The notes: generated from the letters alone by a model not told the origin. DNA of 40,766 nt from Scybalousia_A sp045221575 (GCA_045221575.1 JBGUWU010000007.1:1-40766); one strand, 5' to 3'. Shown: positions 6,863 through 16,450, counted from the stretch's first letter. Numbers and translations: made by a program.

Positions 6863-9082
6863 ATGTATATTGTTGATGAGGAATTAGAACGTAAGGAAAT
6901 ACTTTATAGATATAAGAGAATATTGTCTGCTGTTTATAACAGAACAACAAAGCAAGAGCGTATTATGATACGCAAAGCTTTTACTATTGCCAACAATGCT
7001 CATAGCGGAGTGAGAAGAAAAAGCGGAGAACCTTATATTTATCACCCTTTGGAAGTTGCTCGCATTGCTGCAGAAGATTTAGGTTTAGGTTATATCTCTT
7101 TATGCTGTGCCTTGTTGCACGATGTGGTAGAAGATACTGAATACACCTTAGAAGATATACACAACATCTTTGGAGAAAAAGTTGCTTATATTGTTGATGG
7201 ATTAACAAAAATACAAGATGTTTTTGACTACAACACCCAAAGCATACAATCCGAAAACTTCAAGAAGATACTTATTTCCATGGGTGATGATGTAAGAGTA
7301 ATACTTCTTAAACTTTGCGACAGACTACATAATATGAGGACTCTTGACTCTATGCCTGAGAAAAAACAACTAAAGATTGCCTCAGAGACTCAGTTCCTTT
7401 ATGTTCCTTTAGCTCACAGATTAGGTTTATATAAGATAAAAAGTGAATTAGAAGACCTTGCAACAAAATACATCAATCCAAAAGCATACTACACCATTCA
7501 AGAAAAACTAAAAGATACTGAAGAAGAAAGACAGGCTTTTATCTCTGACTTTTGCAAACCAATAAATGAAAAACTAAAAGAAAAAGGATATAACTTTACA
7601 CTCTCTTATCGTGTTAAGAGCATAACATCTATTCTTGGCAAGATAGAAAAAAAGAATGTTAAATTTGAAGAGATATACGACATCTTTGCTATTAGAATAA
7701 TATTAAACGTTCCTTATGAGATAGAGAAAAGCAGTTGTTATGATGTTTATGGGCTTATCGTTTCTATGTACGAGGAAAGAAAAGACCGTTATAGAAACTG
7801 GCTAACCAAACCTAAAACCAATGGTTACGAAGCCCTGCATACAACAGTTATGAGTAATGCGGGAAAATGGGTGGAAGTACAGATACGTTCCTCACGTATG
7901 GACGAAGTGGCAGAGAAAGGTTTGGCTGCTCACTATCTTTACAAAGAAGTAGAAGAAGGTGAATTGGATCCAGGTATGGATTCTTGGCTAAGTAAGATAC
8001 GCGACCTTTTAGACAACCCAACAACATCTGCCATAGAGTTTGTCAATGATTTTAAAATGAATATCATTGCAGACGAGATAACAGTCTTTACTCCTAAGGG
8101 TAAAAGTATTACTCTTCCTTACGGTTCTTCTGTTCTTGACTTTGCTTTCAATATTCACACAGAATTAGGATTAAAATGTATTGGAGCAAAAGTTAATTAT
8201 AAAGTGGTGCCTATTGACTACAAACTGCACGCTGCTGACCAAGTAGAGATAATAACCTCATCTATTGCTCAACCTGAAGAAAGTTGGTTAAACTTTGTCC
8301 GCACTCCAAAAGCAATACAAGAAATACGTAGAGCAATAAAAACATATAAAGAACAATTTAAACAAGAGGGAGAAGAACAACTAAAACAACTATTTGCCAA
8401 AGAAAAGATTGAATACAAGAAAGACAATATCATTAAACTGCAACGATACATCAGTTGCGATAATCCTATTGACTTATTTTATAAGGTTCATACCAAAGAG
8501 ATTGACAAATATATCATTCAATCTTGTTTTAATAAAGGAGAAAAGAAATCTTCTTTCATATTCTTAAAGAATCCATTAAAGAAACAAAAAAGCAACGCAA
8601 CTCTTAGCGAACAAATATCTCAAACCATACAAGAAAATCCAGAGAAGGTCTTATTAAATCAAGACGTGGAGACATTGCCTTATGTTACCGCTAAGTGTTG
8701 TAATCCTCTACCGGGAGATGATATTGTTGGATTGATAAAAGATGGTTGCATAGATGTTCATCGTACTTCTTGTCCTAAGGCTGTAGATGAAATGAGTAAA
8801 TACGGTAATCATATCATCAAAGCAAAATGGAGAGAAAACGAAAAGATAACATTCCTTGCCGGTATAAAAATTCAAGGTATTGACCGCAAAGGATTATTGC
8901 AAGAATTAGCAAGAGTTATTTCTGAAGTTTGGAGTATCAATATGCGTTCTTTGGCTATGGAAAGTAGTGAAGGAGTATTTGAAGGTTCTATTATGATGTA
9001 TATTTCCAATGCAGAAAGTCTTAATCAACTAATGGATAATATTTCTAAGATAGACGGTATTGAAAGTGTTAAAAGAATGTAA
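6863..9082 (+). CDS. RelA/SpoT-family (p)ppGpp synthetase/hydrolase
   Basis: This 739-residue protein has the full long-RSH layout. An HD hydrolase domain spans about 30-190, with H61, HD 86-87 and D153. A (p)ppGpp synthetase domain lies at about 230-360 (YDIFAIRI, TNGYEALHTTV). A TGS domain at about 390-455 begins ITVFTPKGKSITLP, and a C-terminal conserved-cysteine region (AKCCNPLPGDDIVG) and ACT domain end the protein. It makes and breaks (p)ppGpp in the stringent response. Both catalytic halves look intact, so it is probably bifunctional, the usual case in Bacteroidota. The ATG at 6863 is preferred because the TTG at 6821 lies within the promoter. The next gene begins 48 bases downstream, suggesting cotranscription. 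Confidence 0.95.
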   Translation: MYIVDEELERKEILYRYKRILSAVYNRTTKQERIMIRKAFTIANNAHSGVRRKSGEPYIYHPLEVARIAAEDLGLGYISLCCALLHDVVEDTEYTLEDIHNIFGEKVAYIVDGLTKIQDVFDYNTQSIQSENFKKILISMGDDVRVILLKLCDRLHNMRTLDSMPEKKQLKIASETQFLYVPLAHRLGLYKIKSELEDLATKYINPKAYYTIQEKLKDTEEERQAFISDFCKPINEKLKEKGYNFTLSYRVKSITSILGKIEKKNVKFEEIYDIFAIRIILNVPYEIEKSSCYDVYGLIVSMYEERKDRYRNWLTKPKTNGYEALHTTVMSNAGKWVEVQIRSSRMDEVAEKGLAAHYLYKEVEEGELDPGMDSWLSKIRDLLDNPTTSAIEFVNDFKMNIIADEITVFTPKGKSITLPYGSSVLDFAFNIHTELGLKCIGAKVNYKVVPIDYKLHAADQVEIITSSIAQPEESWLNFVRTPKAIQEIRRAIKTYKEQFKQEGEEQLKQLFAKEKIEYKKDNIIKLQRYISCDNPIDLFYKVHTKEIDKYIIQSCFNKGEKKSSFIFLKNPLKKQKSNATLSEQISQTIQENPEKVLLNQDVETLPYVTAKCCNPLPGDDIVGLIKDGCIDVHRTSCPKAVDEMSKYGNHIIKAKWRENEKITFLAGIKIQGIDRKGLLQELARVISEVWSINMRSLAMESSEGVFEGSIMMYISNAESLNQLMDNISKIDGIESVKRM

Positions 9083-9130
9083 GGAAGAGACAAAACTAAA
9101 AGTTGGAATGGTTTTTGAGGTTAAGAAAGC

Positions 9131-11677
9131 ATGAAAAAATTTAAATACTTATTTACTGTTGCAATCCTATCGTTTATTTGTGCATCTAATCTAACAGCAC
9201 AAAACACTGTAGTAACAGGCACGATAACAGATAAAAAAACAGGCGAGAGTCTGCCATACGTTAATATAACGGTGAATAAAACCTCTACTCACTTTACAGG
9301 AACAATGTCAGACGACAAAGGATATTATTCTATAAAAACCTCTGTGGCATTTGACACAATAATATTTCAATTTGTCGGCTATGAGACTTTAAAAGTAAAG
9401 GTAAAACCACGTCAAATACAAAAGCTTAATGTTGCTCTTATTCCAACAGTTACCACTTTGCAAGAAACAAAAATTGTTGCAAAAAAAGAGAAATATCATC
9501 GCAAAAACAATCCTGCTGTAATACTGATGGAGAATGTTATTGCCCACAAAAAACAAAATGGAATAACTTCTCAAGAATATTATCAATATCGTTCTCATGA
9601 GAAGACAGAACTTTCTCTTTTGGGAATTAATGACTCTTTAAGAAATAAAGCGGCATTTAAAAAACTTGGCTTTATGTTTGACAACCTGCAACAAAGCGAG
9701 TTTGATGATAGAAAATATATGCCTATTTACTTTATGGAGAACCTTTATGAGAACTACTACAGAAAAAGTCCCACTTGCTCAAAGACTATGTTGATAGGAC
9801 AAAAAGAATTATCATTCTCTAAGTTTATAGAGCCTCAATCTATGGAGTTTATGCTTAATGATGCTTTCGGAAATGTTGATGTTTATTCTTCCTCTATAAA
9901 GATGTTCAGCAATGAATTAATCTCTCCATTATCTTCCTATGGAACAAGGTTCTACCAATTTTTCTTAACCGATACAATAGAATATAAAGGCGACTCTTGT
10001 ATTGTTCTTGCATTTAACCCCGCTAATTTGAGAGATATTGGATTTAGTGGTAAGTTGTGGATAACAAAAGACTCTCTATATGCTGTAAAAAAAATATACT
10101 TAGACTTCCCTAAAAAAAGTAGTATAAACTTTGTAAAAAACCTTTCTATCTGGCAAGAGTATGAAAGAATAGATGGGCAACTATGCTTAGTAGAAGACAA
10201 AACCATATTAGATGGTACTTTCTATGGTGCTAATATGTATGGTAAAAGAGAAAACTTTTATTCTAATTATGTCTTCAATAAACCTCTGGCTGAAAGTTTT
10301 TACAACAACAATGACATAACAACAAGAGTGGAGGGTTTCAACAAACGTAGTAACTCTTGGTGGGAAGAAAACAGAATAGATCCTTTAACACAAAGCGAAC
10401 AAAACACATACGATATTCCTTCAAAACTAAACAACATCTCTGGATACAAAATAATAATGAACACTGCAATGGCATTTATCTCGGGTTATGTTGATTTAGG
10501 TTGGTTTGATTATGGTCCTGTTGAAAATACTCTTTCTTGGAACTCTGTAGAAGGTGCGAGATTAAGAGTTGGAGGAAAGACTAATGTTAAGTTTCATAAA
10601 CATTTATTCCTTAATGGTTTTGTAGCCTATGGAACTAAAGACGAAACAGTAAAATATAATGCAGAAGTGATGTATTCTTTTGCAGATAAACTATATCATC
10701 AATGGGAGTTTCCTATTAACTTGCTTACCCTTGGTATAGAAAAGAACACCGATATACCAGGACAACACTTGGAAATGGGTTCTTATGACAGATTTTTCCT
10801 TTCTTTCTCAAGAGGAGATATTGATATGATGACACTTAACAAAAAAATTTATGCTGAATATCAATATGAGACTATGTCGCAATTTTCTACTAAATTACGA
10901 ACAGAATATATGGAAATGCAACCTTTAGCTTCTCTTAACTTCACTTCTTTGGACGGAACAAAAACATTTGACCCTATAACTACAACATCTTTTAACGTAG
11001 AACTAAGATATGCCAAGAATGAACAGTTCTATCAATCCCAACGTTTTCGTATGACAATGAATTCAACATCTCCAATCTACACATTAAAATATTCTTATCA
11101 CTCCCCTTTGTTTAACTCGGATTTTGAGTTTCATAAATTGGAGGCAACAATATATAAACGCTGGTTTATTCTTTCTTTTGGTTTTGCAGATATTACCATC
11201 AAAGGAGGTCAAGTATTTGGAAAGACTGCATACCCTCTTTTGTTTGTTCATCAAGCAAATCAAAATTGGGCTTATCAAGATGAGAGTTTTAACCTAATGA
11301 ATTACTTTGAATTTGTTAGTGATAGATATGTTCAAGGTATATTAAACTATAACTTCAATGGATTTATCTTTAATCGTATTCCTCTTCTAAATCGTTTGAA
11401 ATGGAGAGAAGTTTTTGCAGTAAAAGCCATTTGGGGAGAAATAACTAAAGACAATATGCCTAATGCTAAAAATCCTGACTTGATAGACTTTGCAAAAAAC
11501 GATAAAGGACAATACAAAACATATACCTTAGAAGATGGTCCATACATTGAGGCTAATGTCGGAATAGATAATATTTTCAAGGTAATGAGAATAGACTATG
11601 TTAGGCGTTTTACTTATTTAAACAATCCTGATATAGCTAAGTGGGGAATAAGATTTAGATTCCGTTTCACATTCTAA
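9131..11677 (+). CDS. DUF5686 outer-membrane protein with carboxypeptidase-like regulatory domain
   Basis: The 848-residue protein has a signal peptide (residues 1-23, ending LTAQ). A carboxypeptidase-regulatory-like/CarbopepD domain at about 27-110 (VVTGTITDKKTGESLPYVNI, GYYSIKTS, FVGYETLKVKV) follows. The remainder matches the DUF5686 family: aromatic-rich strands and a C-terminus ending in alternating R-F residues (WGIRFRFRFTF), typical of a beta-barrel anchored in the outer membrane. The N-terminal domain also opens SusC/TonB-dependent proteins, but I see no plug domain. The function is unknown; it could be a transport or surface-assembly protein. It sits between relA/spoT and the lipid-type module with small gaps (48 and 19 bases). 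Confidence 0.82.
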   Translation: MKKFKYLFTVAILSFICASNLTAQNTVVTGTITDKKTGESLPYVNITVNKTSTHFTGTMSDDKGYYSIKTSVAFDTIIFQFVGYETLKVKVKPRQIQKLNVALIPTVTTLQETKIVAKKEKYHRKNNPAVILMENVIAHKKQNGITSQEYYQYRSHEKTELSLLGINDSLRNKAAFKKLGFMFDNLQQSEFDDRKYMPIYFMENLYENYYRKSPTCSKTMLIGQKELSFSKFIEPQSMEFMLNDAFGNVDVYSSSIKMFSNELISPLSSYGTRFYQFFLTDTIEYKGDSCIVLAFNPANLRDIGFSGKLWITKDSLYAVKKIYLDFPKKSSINFVKNLSIWQEYERIDGQLCLVEDKTILDGTFYGANMYGKRENFYSNYVFNKPLAESFYNNNDITTRVEGFNKRSNSWWEENRIDPLTQSEQNTYDIPSKLNNISGYKIIMNTAMAFISGYVDLGWFDYGPVENTLSWNSVEGARLRVGGKTNVKFHKHLFLNGFVAYGTKDETVKYNAEVMYSFADKLYHQWEFPINLLTLGIEKNTDIPGQHLEMGSYDRFFLSFSRGDIDMMTLNKKIYAEYQYETMSQFSTKLRTEYMEMQPLASLNFTSLDGTKTFDPITTTSFNVELRYAKNEQFYQSQRFRMTMNSTSPIYTLKYSYHSPLFNSDFEFHKLEATIYKRWFILSFGFADITIKGGQVFGKTAYPLLFVHQANQNWAYQDESFNLMNYFEFVSDRYVQGILNYNFNGFIFNRIPLLNRLKWREVFAVKAIWGEITKDNMPNAKNPDLIDFAKNDKGQYKTYTLEDGPYIEANVGIDNIFKVMRIDYVRRFTYLNNPDIAKWGIRFRFRFTF

Positions 11678-11696
11678 CAGAAAAAGAATACAGATA

Positions 11697-13253
11697 ATGA
11701 ATTACGCAATAATAGCAGCAGGAGAAGGTTCTCGTTTAAGAAAAGAAGGGTTTAAAAGTGTAAAGCCTTTAGTCAAAGTTTGCGGAGAATATCTAATAGA
11801 GAGACTTATCCGTATTTTCAAAAACAATGATGCTGAACAAATATCTATAATCATAAACGAAGAAAGCGAAGATTTACAACAATTTCTCAACAGTAAAGAC
11901 TTTGGAGTAAAAATCAACCTCATCGTAAAATCTACTCCGTCTTCTTTACACAGTTTTTGGAACATAATACACAACTCTAATTTTGAAGAATGTTGTCTTA
12001 CTACTGTTGATACTATTTTTAATGAGAGAGATTTTCAACAATATATATCTTGTTTTCAACAAAACAAAGACTATGACGCTCTTATGGGTATAACAGGTTA
12101 TATTGATGACGAAAAACCCTTATACGTAAAAACAAAAGAAAATAAAGTCTTAGCCTATTTAGACAGACAGGAAGACGAAAGCATAAACACTGTTTCAGCA
12201 GGTATTTATTGTCTAAGAAAAGAGGCTTTAAAAGTTGTTGATTCCACAATAGAAAAAGGCATCTCCCGTATGCGTAACTATCAACGGGCTTTGCTGGAAA
12301 ACAATCTTAATGTTCAATCTTTTCTTTTTGGTAAAGTAATAGATATAGACCACGTAGAAGATATAAAAAAAGCGGAAGGATTATTAAATCTTTGGACTGA
12401 GAAACAAAAGACAATCCTTGCTTTATATAGACAGAAAGAGTTCTCTCCTAATTCTGAAGATAAAGACACATTAATACTCAATGCCGTTGTAGAAGAGCTA
12501 AAACAAAAAGGCTACAATGTAAATTGCATCAACGAAACAGATTTCTCAGAAAAAGATAACGGATATTCGCTTGTTGTTTCTATGGCAAGAGGAGAAAAAA
12601 CAATAAAACTTCTCTCATCTTTAGAAGAAAAAGGAACAAAGGTTATCAACTCTACCCTATCAATAGAGAATTGCTTCAGAGAAAAACAAACTGAAACACT
12701 TCAACACAACAATATATCTATTCCAAAGACTATAATCATTGATACTGACAAATATGATATAAAAGATATTAAACAATTTAACGAAGGAAGTTTTTGGATA
12801 AAGCGTGCAGACTTTCAAACAATAGAAGAACAAGATGTTTGTCGTCCAAAAAGTTTTGAACAAGCACAAGCCATACTACTTAACTACAAAGAAAGAGGAA
12901 TACAAAAAGCACTTATCAGCGAACATATAGAAGGAGATGTCATTAAGTTCTATGGTGTAAGAAATACTGACTTCTTTTCTTTCTCATATCCGAAGGAAGA
13001 TAAGTTTCATAATAAAATAAATATCTCTGAAGATAGAATATCTTTTAATACTCCTTCGTTTATTAAGAACGTGAATAAAGCAATTAATCTTTTGGATTTG
13101 GATATTTACGGAGGTGATGCAGTTATAGACAAACAAGGACAATATTATATAATCGATATTAATGATTTTCCTTCTTTTTCTGCTTGTAGACCGCAGGCTG
13201 CAACAGAAATAACAGGTATCATAACAACATATTTAAGCAATAACCAATATTAG
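11697..13253 (+). CDS. Fused NTP nucleotidyltransferase and ATP-grasp protein
   Basis: Two enzymatic parts are visible in 518 residues. Residues 1-230 are a MobA/GlmU-type nucleotidyltransferase: AAGEGSRL at 7-14, KPLVKVCG at 23-30, a metal-binding-type Asp in TTVDT (105), and SAGIYCLR at 167-174. Residues about 255-515 look like an ATP-grasp ligase: a pre-ATP-grasp alpha/beta region, SFWIKRAD at 365-372, ISEHIEGDVIKFYG at 407-420 and the metal-binding-like DINDFPSF at 487-494. The first half would activate a phosphorylated alcohol or sugar with CTP or another NTP. The second would join a carboxylate and an amine or similar. The stop is followed after three bases by a CDP-alcohol phosphatidyltransferase, so CDP-inositol or a similar headgroup donor is plausible. 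The substrate is unknown. Confidence 0.8.
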   Translation: MNYAIIAAGEGSRLRKEGFKSVKPLVKVCGEYLIERLIRIFKNNDAEQISIIINEESEDLQQFLNSKDFGVKINLIVKSTPSSLHSFWNIIHNSNFEECCLTTVDTIFNERDFQQYISCFQQNKDYDALMGITGYIDDEKPLYVKTKENKVLAYLDRQEDESINTVSAGIYCLRKEALKVVDSTIEKGISRMRNYQRALLENNLNVQSFLFGKVIDIDHVEDIKKAEGLLNLWTEKQKTILALYRQKEFSPNSEDKDTLILNAVVEELKQKGYNVNCINETDFSEKDNGYSLVVSMARGEKTIKLLSSLEEKGTKVINSTLSIENCFREKQTETLQHNNISIPKTIIIDTDKYDIKDIKQFNEGSFWIKRADFQTIEEQDVCRPKSFEQAQAILLNYKERGIQKALISEHIEGDVIKFYGVRNTDFFSFSYPKEDKFHNKINISEDRISFNTPSFIKNVNKAINLLDLDIYGGDAVIDKQGQYYIIDINDFPSFSACRPQAATEITGIITTYLSNNQY

Positions 13254-13256
13254 AAT

Positions 13257-14195
13257 ATGGAAACAGGAAAGCAAAAACTCAACATAGAAGATTCTTTAAA
13301 ATCAAAAGACACAGAAGAATGGCTTGATATTCATTTTACTCGTAAGGTTGGTTTTCTTTGGGCTAAAATTGCGATACCTTTGCATATCACTCCTAATATG
13401 ATTACTATTGCAAGTATCTTTATTGGTGCTTTTGGCTCTTTTCTTTTCTATTATGAAGACCTTAAACTTAATGTTATAGGTATGCTTTGCTTGGTCTTAG
13501 CCAACACTTTTGATAGTGCAGATGGACAACTTGCACGACTAACTAACAACAAAACAAAACTTGGCAGAATACTTGATGGTTTAGCAGGTGATATTTGGTT
13601 TATTATTATTTATTTGGCTTTAACTTTCAGAATAATAAACACAGGAGAGTTCCCTTCTGTTTTGGTTTGGATTATTGCCGTTTGTGCAGGTGTTTCTCAT
13701 ATACTTGCCGCAGCAATGGCAGATTATTATAGAAACGTTCATCTATTCTTTGTTGATAATAAACATGGTAATGAACACGATACTTATAAAGCAGTAAAAG
13801 AAGAGTTTAAAAATATTAAATTCTCTAAAGAACCTTTTAAAAAAGTATCTATGTTTTTCTATTCTAACTACACCAAACAACAAGAAATGCTCTCTCCAAA
13901 GGTACAAAAATTCTTCTCCACCTTGTTTATGATGTATCCAAATGCCACTCCTAAGGATTTAAGCGAAGAGATAAGAATGAAAAACAAGCGTTTTATGCCT
14001 TTAACTAATATCCTTCAGTTTAACACAAGAGTAATCTTCCTTTTCTTTACAATATTTATCAATGAAGTTTGGTTGTATTTTTGTTTTGACCTTATTGTTA
14101 TGAATGCGATATTGGTGTATCTTATTATAGGAGAAGAAAAACTTTTTTCTTCTTACGATAAAGAACTACAACATCTTAACAATCTAAAACACTAA
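13257..14195 (+). CDS. CDP-alcohol phosphatidyltransferase-family membrane enzyme
   Basis: The 312-residue protein has several hydrophobic helices and the family signature: D86-x2-D89-G90-x2-A93-R94-x8-G103-x3-D107. The fourth metal-binding Asp is D112, one residue later than in the canonical D-x3-D ending (DGLAGD). These enzymes transfer a phosphoalcohol from a CDP-linked donor, or join CDP-diacylglycerol to an alcohol phosphate, at the inner membrane. It lies three bases after the nucleotidyltransferase fusion and five before a flippase-like gene, so its product is probably a phospholipid headgroup or a polar lipid precursor. Bacteroides inositol-lipid clusters contain a related enzyme, which makes phosphatidylinositol phosphate a reasonable but unproven product. 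Confidence 0.85.
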   Translation: METGKQKLNIEDSLKSKDTEEWLDIHFTRKVGFLWAKIAIPLHITPNMITIASIFIGAFGSFLFYYEDLKLNVIGMLCLVLANTFDSADGQLARLTNNKTKLGRILDGLAGDIWFIIIYLALTFRIINTGEFPSVLVWIIAVCAGVSHILAAAMADYYRNVHLFFVDNKHGNEHDTYKAVKEEFKNIKFSKEPFKKVSMFFYSNYTKQQEMLSPKVQKFFSTLFMMYPNATPKDLSEEIRMKNKRFMPLTNILQFNTRVIFLFFTIFINEVWLYFCFDLIVMNAILVYLIIGEEKLFSSYDKELQHLNNLKH

Positions 14196-14200
14196 AACAA

Positions 14201-15265
14201 GTGAATAAAAAACATATCAGTATATTGCTTTTCCTTATTGGTGTCATAATAATTGTTGTTATGATATACAATCTTGGCTGGCAGGAAATAGTCAATGATA
14301 TTAAGAACGTGGGTTGGTGGATTATTCCCATCGTTCTTTCTCGGCTTTTAATGTATCCTTTGAATACTCTATCGTGGCGTGAGGTTACTTTTTACAACAA
14401 AGAAGAAAGAAAAAAAGTTTCTTATCTTAGAATGTTCCGTTTAACTATTAGCGGTTATGCTATCAACTATATTACTCCTGTTATGGCTTTGGGAGGAGAG
14501 CCTTACAGAATAATGGCTATGAAAAAAGATATAGGAACAAAGCGTGCCGCTTCTTCTGTTTTGACATACGCTATGATGCATATTCTTTCTCATTTTGTTT
14601 TTTGGATAATAGGCTTTATTCTTTTGTTTATCTTTTTTCTTTATAGCGGTTTGGAGATAAACTCTTTCAGACGTATAATACTTACTTGCGGAATGGTATT
14701 TATTGTTATTAGTATCATCGCTATAATTTTTATCATTCGTGCGTATAAATATGGAGTCATAAAAAGATTTTTCTCTTTCTTGCAACGAATACCTATATTG
14801 AAAAACATTGTAAGAAAGAAACTCACCTCTGAAAGACAACAATCCATAGCAGAAACTGACCAACAATTTACAGAACTTTTTAACAATCATCGGTCTGCGT
14901 TTTATAAATCTCTGTTTTATGAAACATTATCTCGTATAATGTCTTGCACGGAAATAATGTTAGTTATGTGGGCAATAGCAGGCGTTAATTCTGTTTCCTT
15001 TGTTGGTGCAATAATAATAACTACTCTTACCTCTTTGATTGCAAATATAGTCTTTATCTTTCCTATGCAAGTGGGAATTAGAGAAGGTGGTCTTTCCGCT
15101 TCTTTGGCTTGCATAAGTTCTTTAGGGAAACAAGGTGTTTTTGTAGGTATGATTCTAAGAATAAGCGAACTTATATGGATTATTATTGGTATGGGTATGA
15201 TAAAAATAAAACGTTTTAACAACAAACAAACATTTGAATATGAACAAACAAACAATAATATTTGA
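14201..15265 (+). CDS. Flippase-like (LPG synthase transmembrane/UPF0104) membrane protein
   Basis: This 354-residue protein starts with GTG. It has about seven or eight membrane helices and the family landmarks ALGGEPYRIMAMKK (about 96-109) and FPMQVGIREGGL (about 287-298). The same fold is the integral membrane part of MprF lysyl-phosphatidylglycerol synthases and occurs in AglD-like proteins; it is believed to move lipids or lipid-linked sugars across the membrane. It has no soluble aminoacyl-transferase domain, so lipid lysylation is unlikely. The gap of five bases to the preceding gene and the 26-base overlap with the next indicate translational coupling within the lipid module. Confidence 0.85.
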   Translation: MNKKHISILLFLIGVIIIVVMIYNLGWQEIVNDIKNVGWWIIPIVLSRLLMYPLNTLSWREVTFYNKEERKKVSYLRMFRLTISGYAINYITPVMALGGEPYRIMAMKKDIGTKRAASSVLTYAMMHILSHFVFWIIGFILLFIFFLYSGLEINSFRRIILTCGMVFIVISIIAIIFIIRAYKYGVIKRFFSFLQRIPILKNIVRKKLTSERQQSIAETDQQFTELFNNHRSAFYKSLFYETLSRIMSCTEIMLVMWAIAGVNSVSFVGAIIITTLTSLIANIVFIFPMQVGIREGGLSASLACISSLGKQGVFVGMILRISELIWIIIGMGMIKIKRFNNKQTFEYEQTNNNI

Positions 15266-15938
15266 TTTTGGTGCAACACTGGATACCAATGGCATACATT
15301 GGTACTATGTCTTTAAACAAGAACATCTTAAATTCAATTCTTTCCTTAGCGATGAGCAATTAAGAGATGCCTATGTTTATGCTGAACAGACAATTGCAAA
15401 ACAACATCTTGTAAAAAAAGAAGACAACTTTCATCAAACTCTTATCATAAAAGTAGGTCTGCAATATGATAGACTTTATGAACAAGGTGCAATACTAAAA
15501 GAAATGTACCACATCAAAGAAGTTGCAGAGAATTGTTATCTTTATGCAAAAAATAATATTGAACAAGTAAAGCCTATGCTTGAAGAACTATCAAAAGAGT
15601 ATAGACTTGCTATTGTTTCAAACTTCTATGGTAATTTAGAAAGCGTATTACAAGACTATGGAATAAGAGAAAAGTTTGAAACAGTCATTGAAAGTGCCAC
15701 AATAGGTGTTTCAAAACCTGATAAGAAACTTCTGCTTACTTGTTTTCAACATATGGATATAAAACCAGAACAAGCTCTTGTTGTTGGAGATTCTTATAAA
15801 AAAGACATAGCTCCTGCAAAACAATTAGGTACAAAAACTCTTTGGCTAAAAGGAAAAGGTTGGAAAGAAGCTCCAACATCTACTCCTTTGGCAGATATAA
15901 CAATAACCGATATATTACAACTAAAATCAATGATTTAA
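15240..15938 (+). CDS. HAD-family hydrolase of the lipid module
   Basis: The ATG at 15240 lies inside the end of the flippase gene (26-base overlap) and gives 232 residues. HAD motifs are present: I with D9 (IFDFGATLD), II with S127 (IVSNF), III with K159 (GVSKPD), and IV G183-D184 with D189 (VGDSYKKDI). The second acid of motif I is glycine (G11), as in some active HAD phosphatases such as YihX, so loss of activity should not be assumed. A cap domain spans about 16-95. In this operon a phosphatase could dephosphorylate the lipid phosphate or the headgroup precursor. The product and direction are inferred from context only. Confidence 0.82.
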   Translation: MNKQTIIFDFGATLDTNGIHWYYVFKQEHLKFNSFLSDEQLRDAYVYAEQTIAKQHLVKKEDNFHQTLIIKVGLQYDRLYEQGAILKEMYHIKEVAENCYLYAKNNIEQVKPMLEELSKEYRLAIVSNFYGNLESVLQDYGIREKFETVIESATIGVSKPDKKLLLTCFQHMDIKPEQALVVGDSYKKDIAPAKQLGTKTLWLKGKGWKEAPTSTPLADITITDILQLKSMI

Positions 15939-15955
15939 ATTTAAAATTAAACAAT

Positions 15956-16450
15956 ATGAAAATCTTAAAAATAATAGTTATATGCTTAGTTTTATGTCTT
16001 GTATGTTTTGCATGCAAAGACAATAAACAGACAGAAGAAAATAGCAACCAACAAGAAATTAACAAAGATTTAGTTTCTGAACTAAACAGTGAGGATTTTC
16101 TTACTAAGGTATTGGACATCTCACCTTTTAAAGAGGGTAAGCCTTTGAAGTTTAAGGGAGATAAGCCCATTATCGTTGATTTCTATGCTACATGGTGTGG
16201 TCCTTGCAAAAGACAAGCTCCTATCATGGAAGAGATTGCAAGAAAATATAAAGGGAAAATTGATGTATATAAATTAGATGTTGATAAAGCACAAGACATT
16301 GCACAATTTTTCCACGTTAGAAGTATCCCTACTATTCTATTTGTGCCCAAAGGAGGAGAATTATTCTTTAATGCAGGTCTAACTCCTAAGGAAGATATTG
16401 AAGAAATGGTAGAAACAATGCTACTTGCTTCCCCAGACACTCTGAAATAA
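15956..16450 (+). CDS. Thioredoxin-fold lipoprotein
   Basis: Starting at 15956 gives 164 residues with a hydrophobic leader and a likely lipidated cysteine at 20 (lipobox only weakly consensus). A thioredoxin domain follows at about 45-160, with the active site W80-C-G-P-C84 and the cis-proline P125 (RSIPTILF). Such exported thioredoxins keep cysteines of periplasmic or surface proteins reduced or reshuffle disulfides. It begins 17 bases after the HAD gene and ends before a strong terminator, so it is the last gene of the run that starts at relA/spoT or at the lipid module. Upstream in-frame codons back to 15842 overlap the HAD gene and precede the signal peptide; I reject them. Confidence 0.88.
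   Translation: MKILKIIVICLVLCLVCFACKDNKQTEENSNQQEINKDLVSELNSEDFLTKVLDISPFKEGKPLKFKGDKPIIVDFYATWCGPCKRQAPIMEEIARKYKGKIDVYKLDVDKAQDIAQFFHVRSIPTILFVPKGGELFFNAGLTPKEDIEEMVETMLLASPDTLK

Noticed and set aside
14441..14890. Minus-strand open frames inside the flippase gene and similar long antisense frames elsewhere
   Set aside because: They mirror strongly supported coding genes, show no domain, and arise from AT-rich codon composition.
15842..15955. Upstream extension of the thioredoxin lipoprotein
   Set aside because: It lies in the HAD gene in another frame and would bury the lipoprotein signal peptide.
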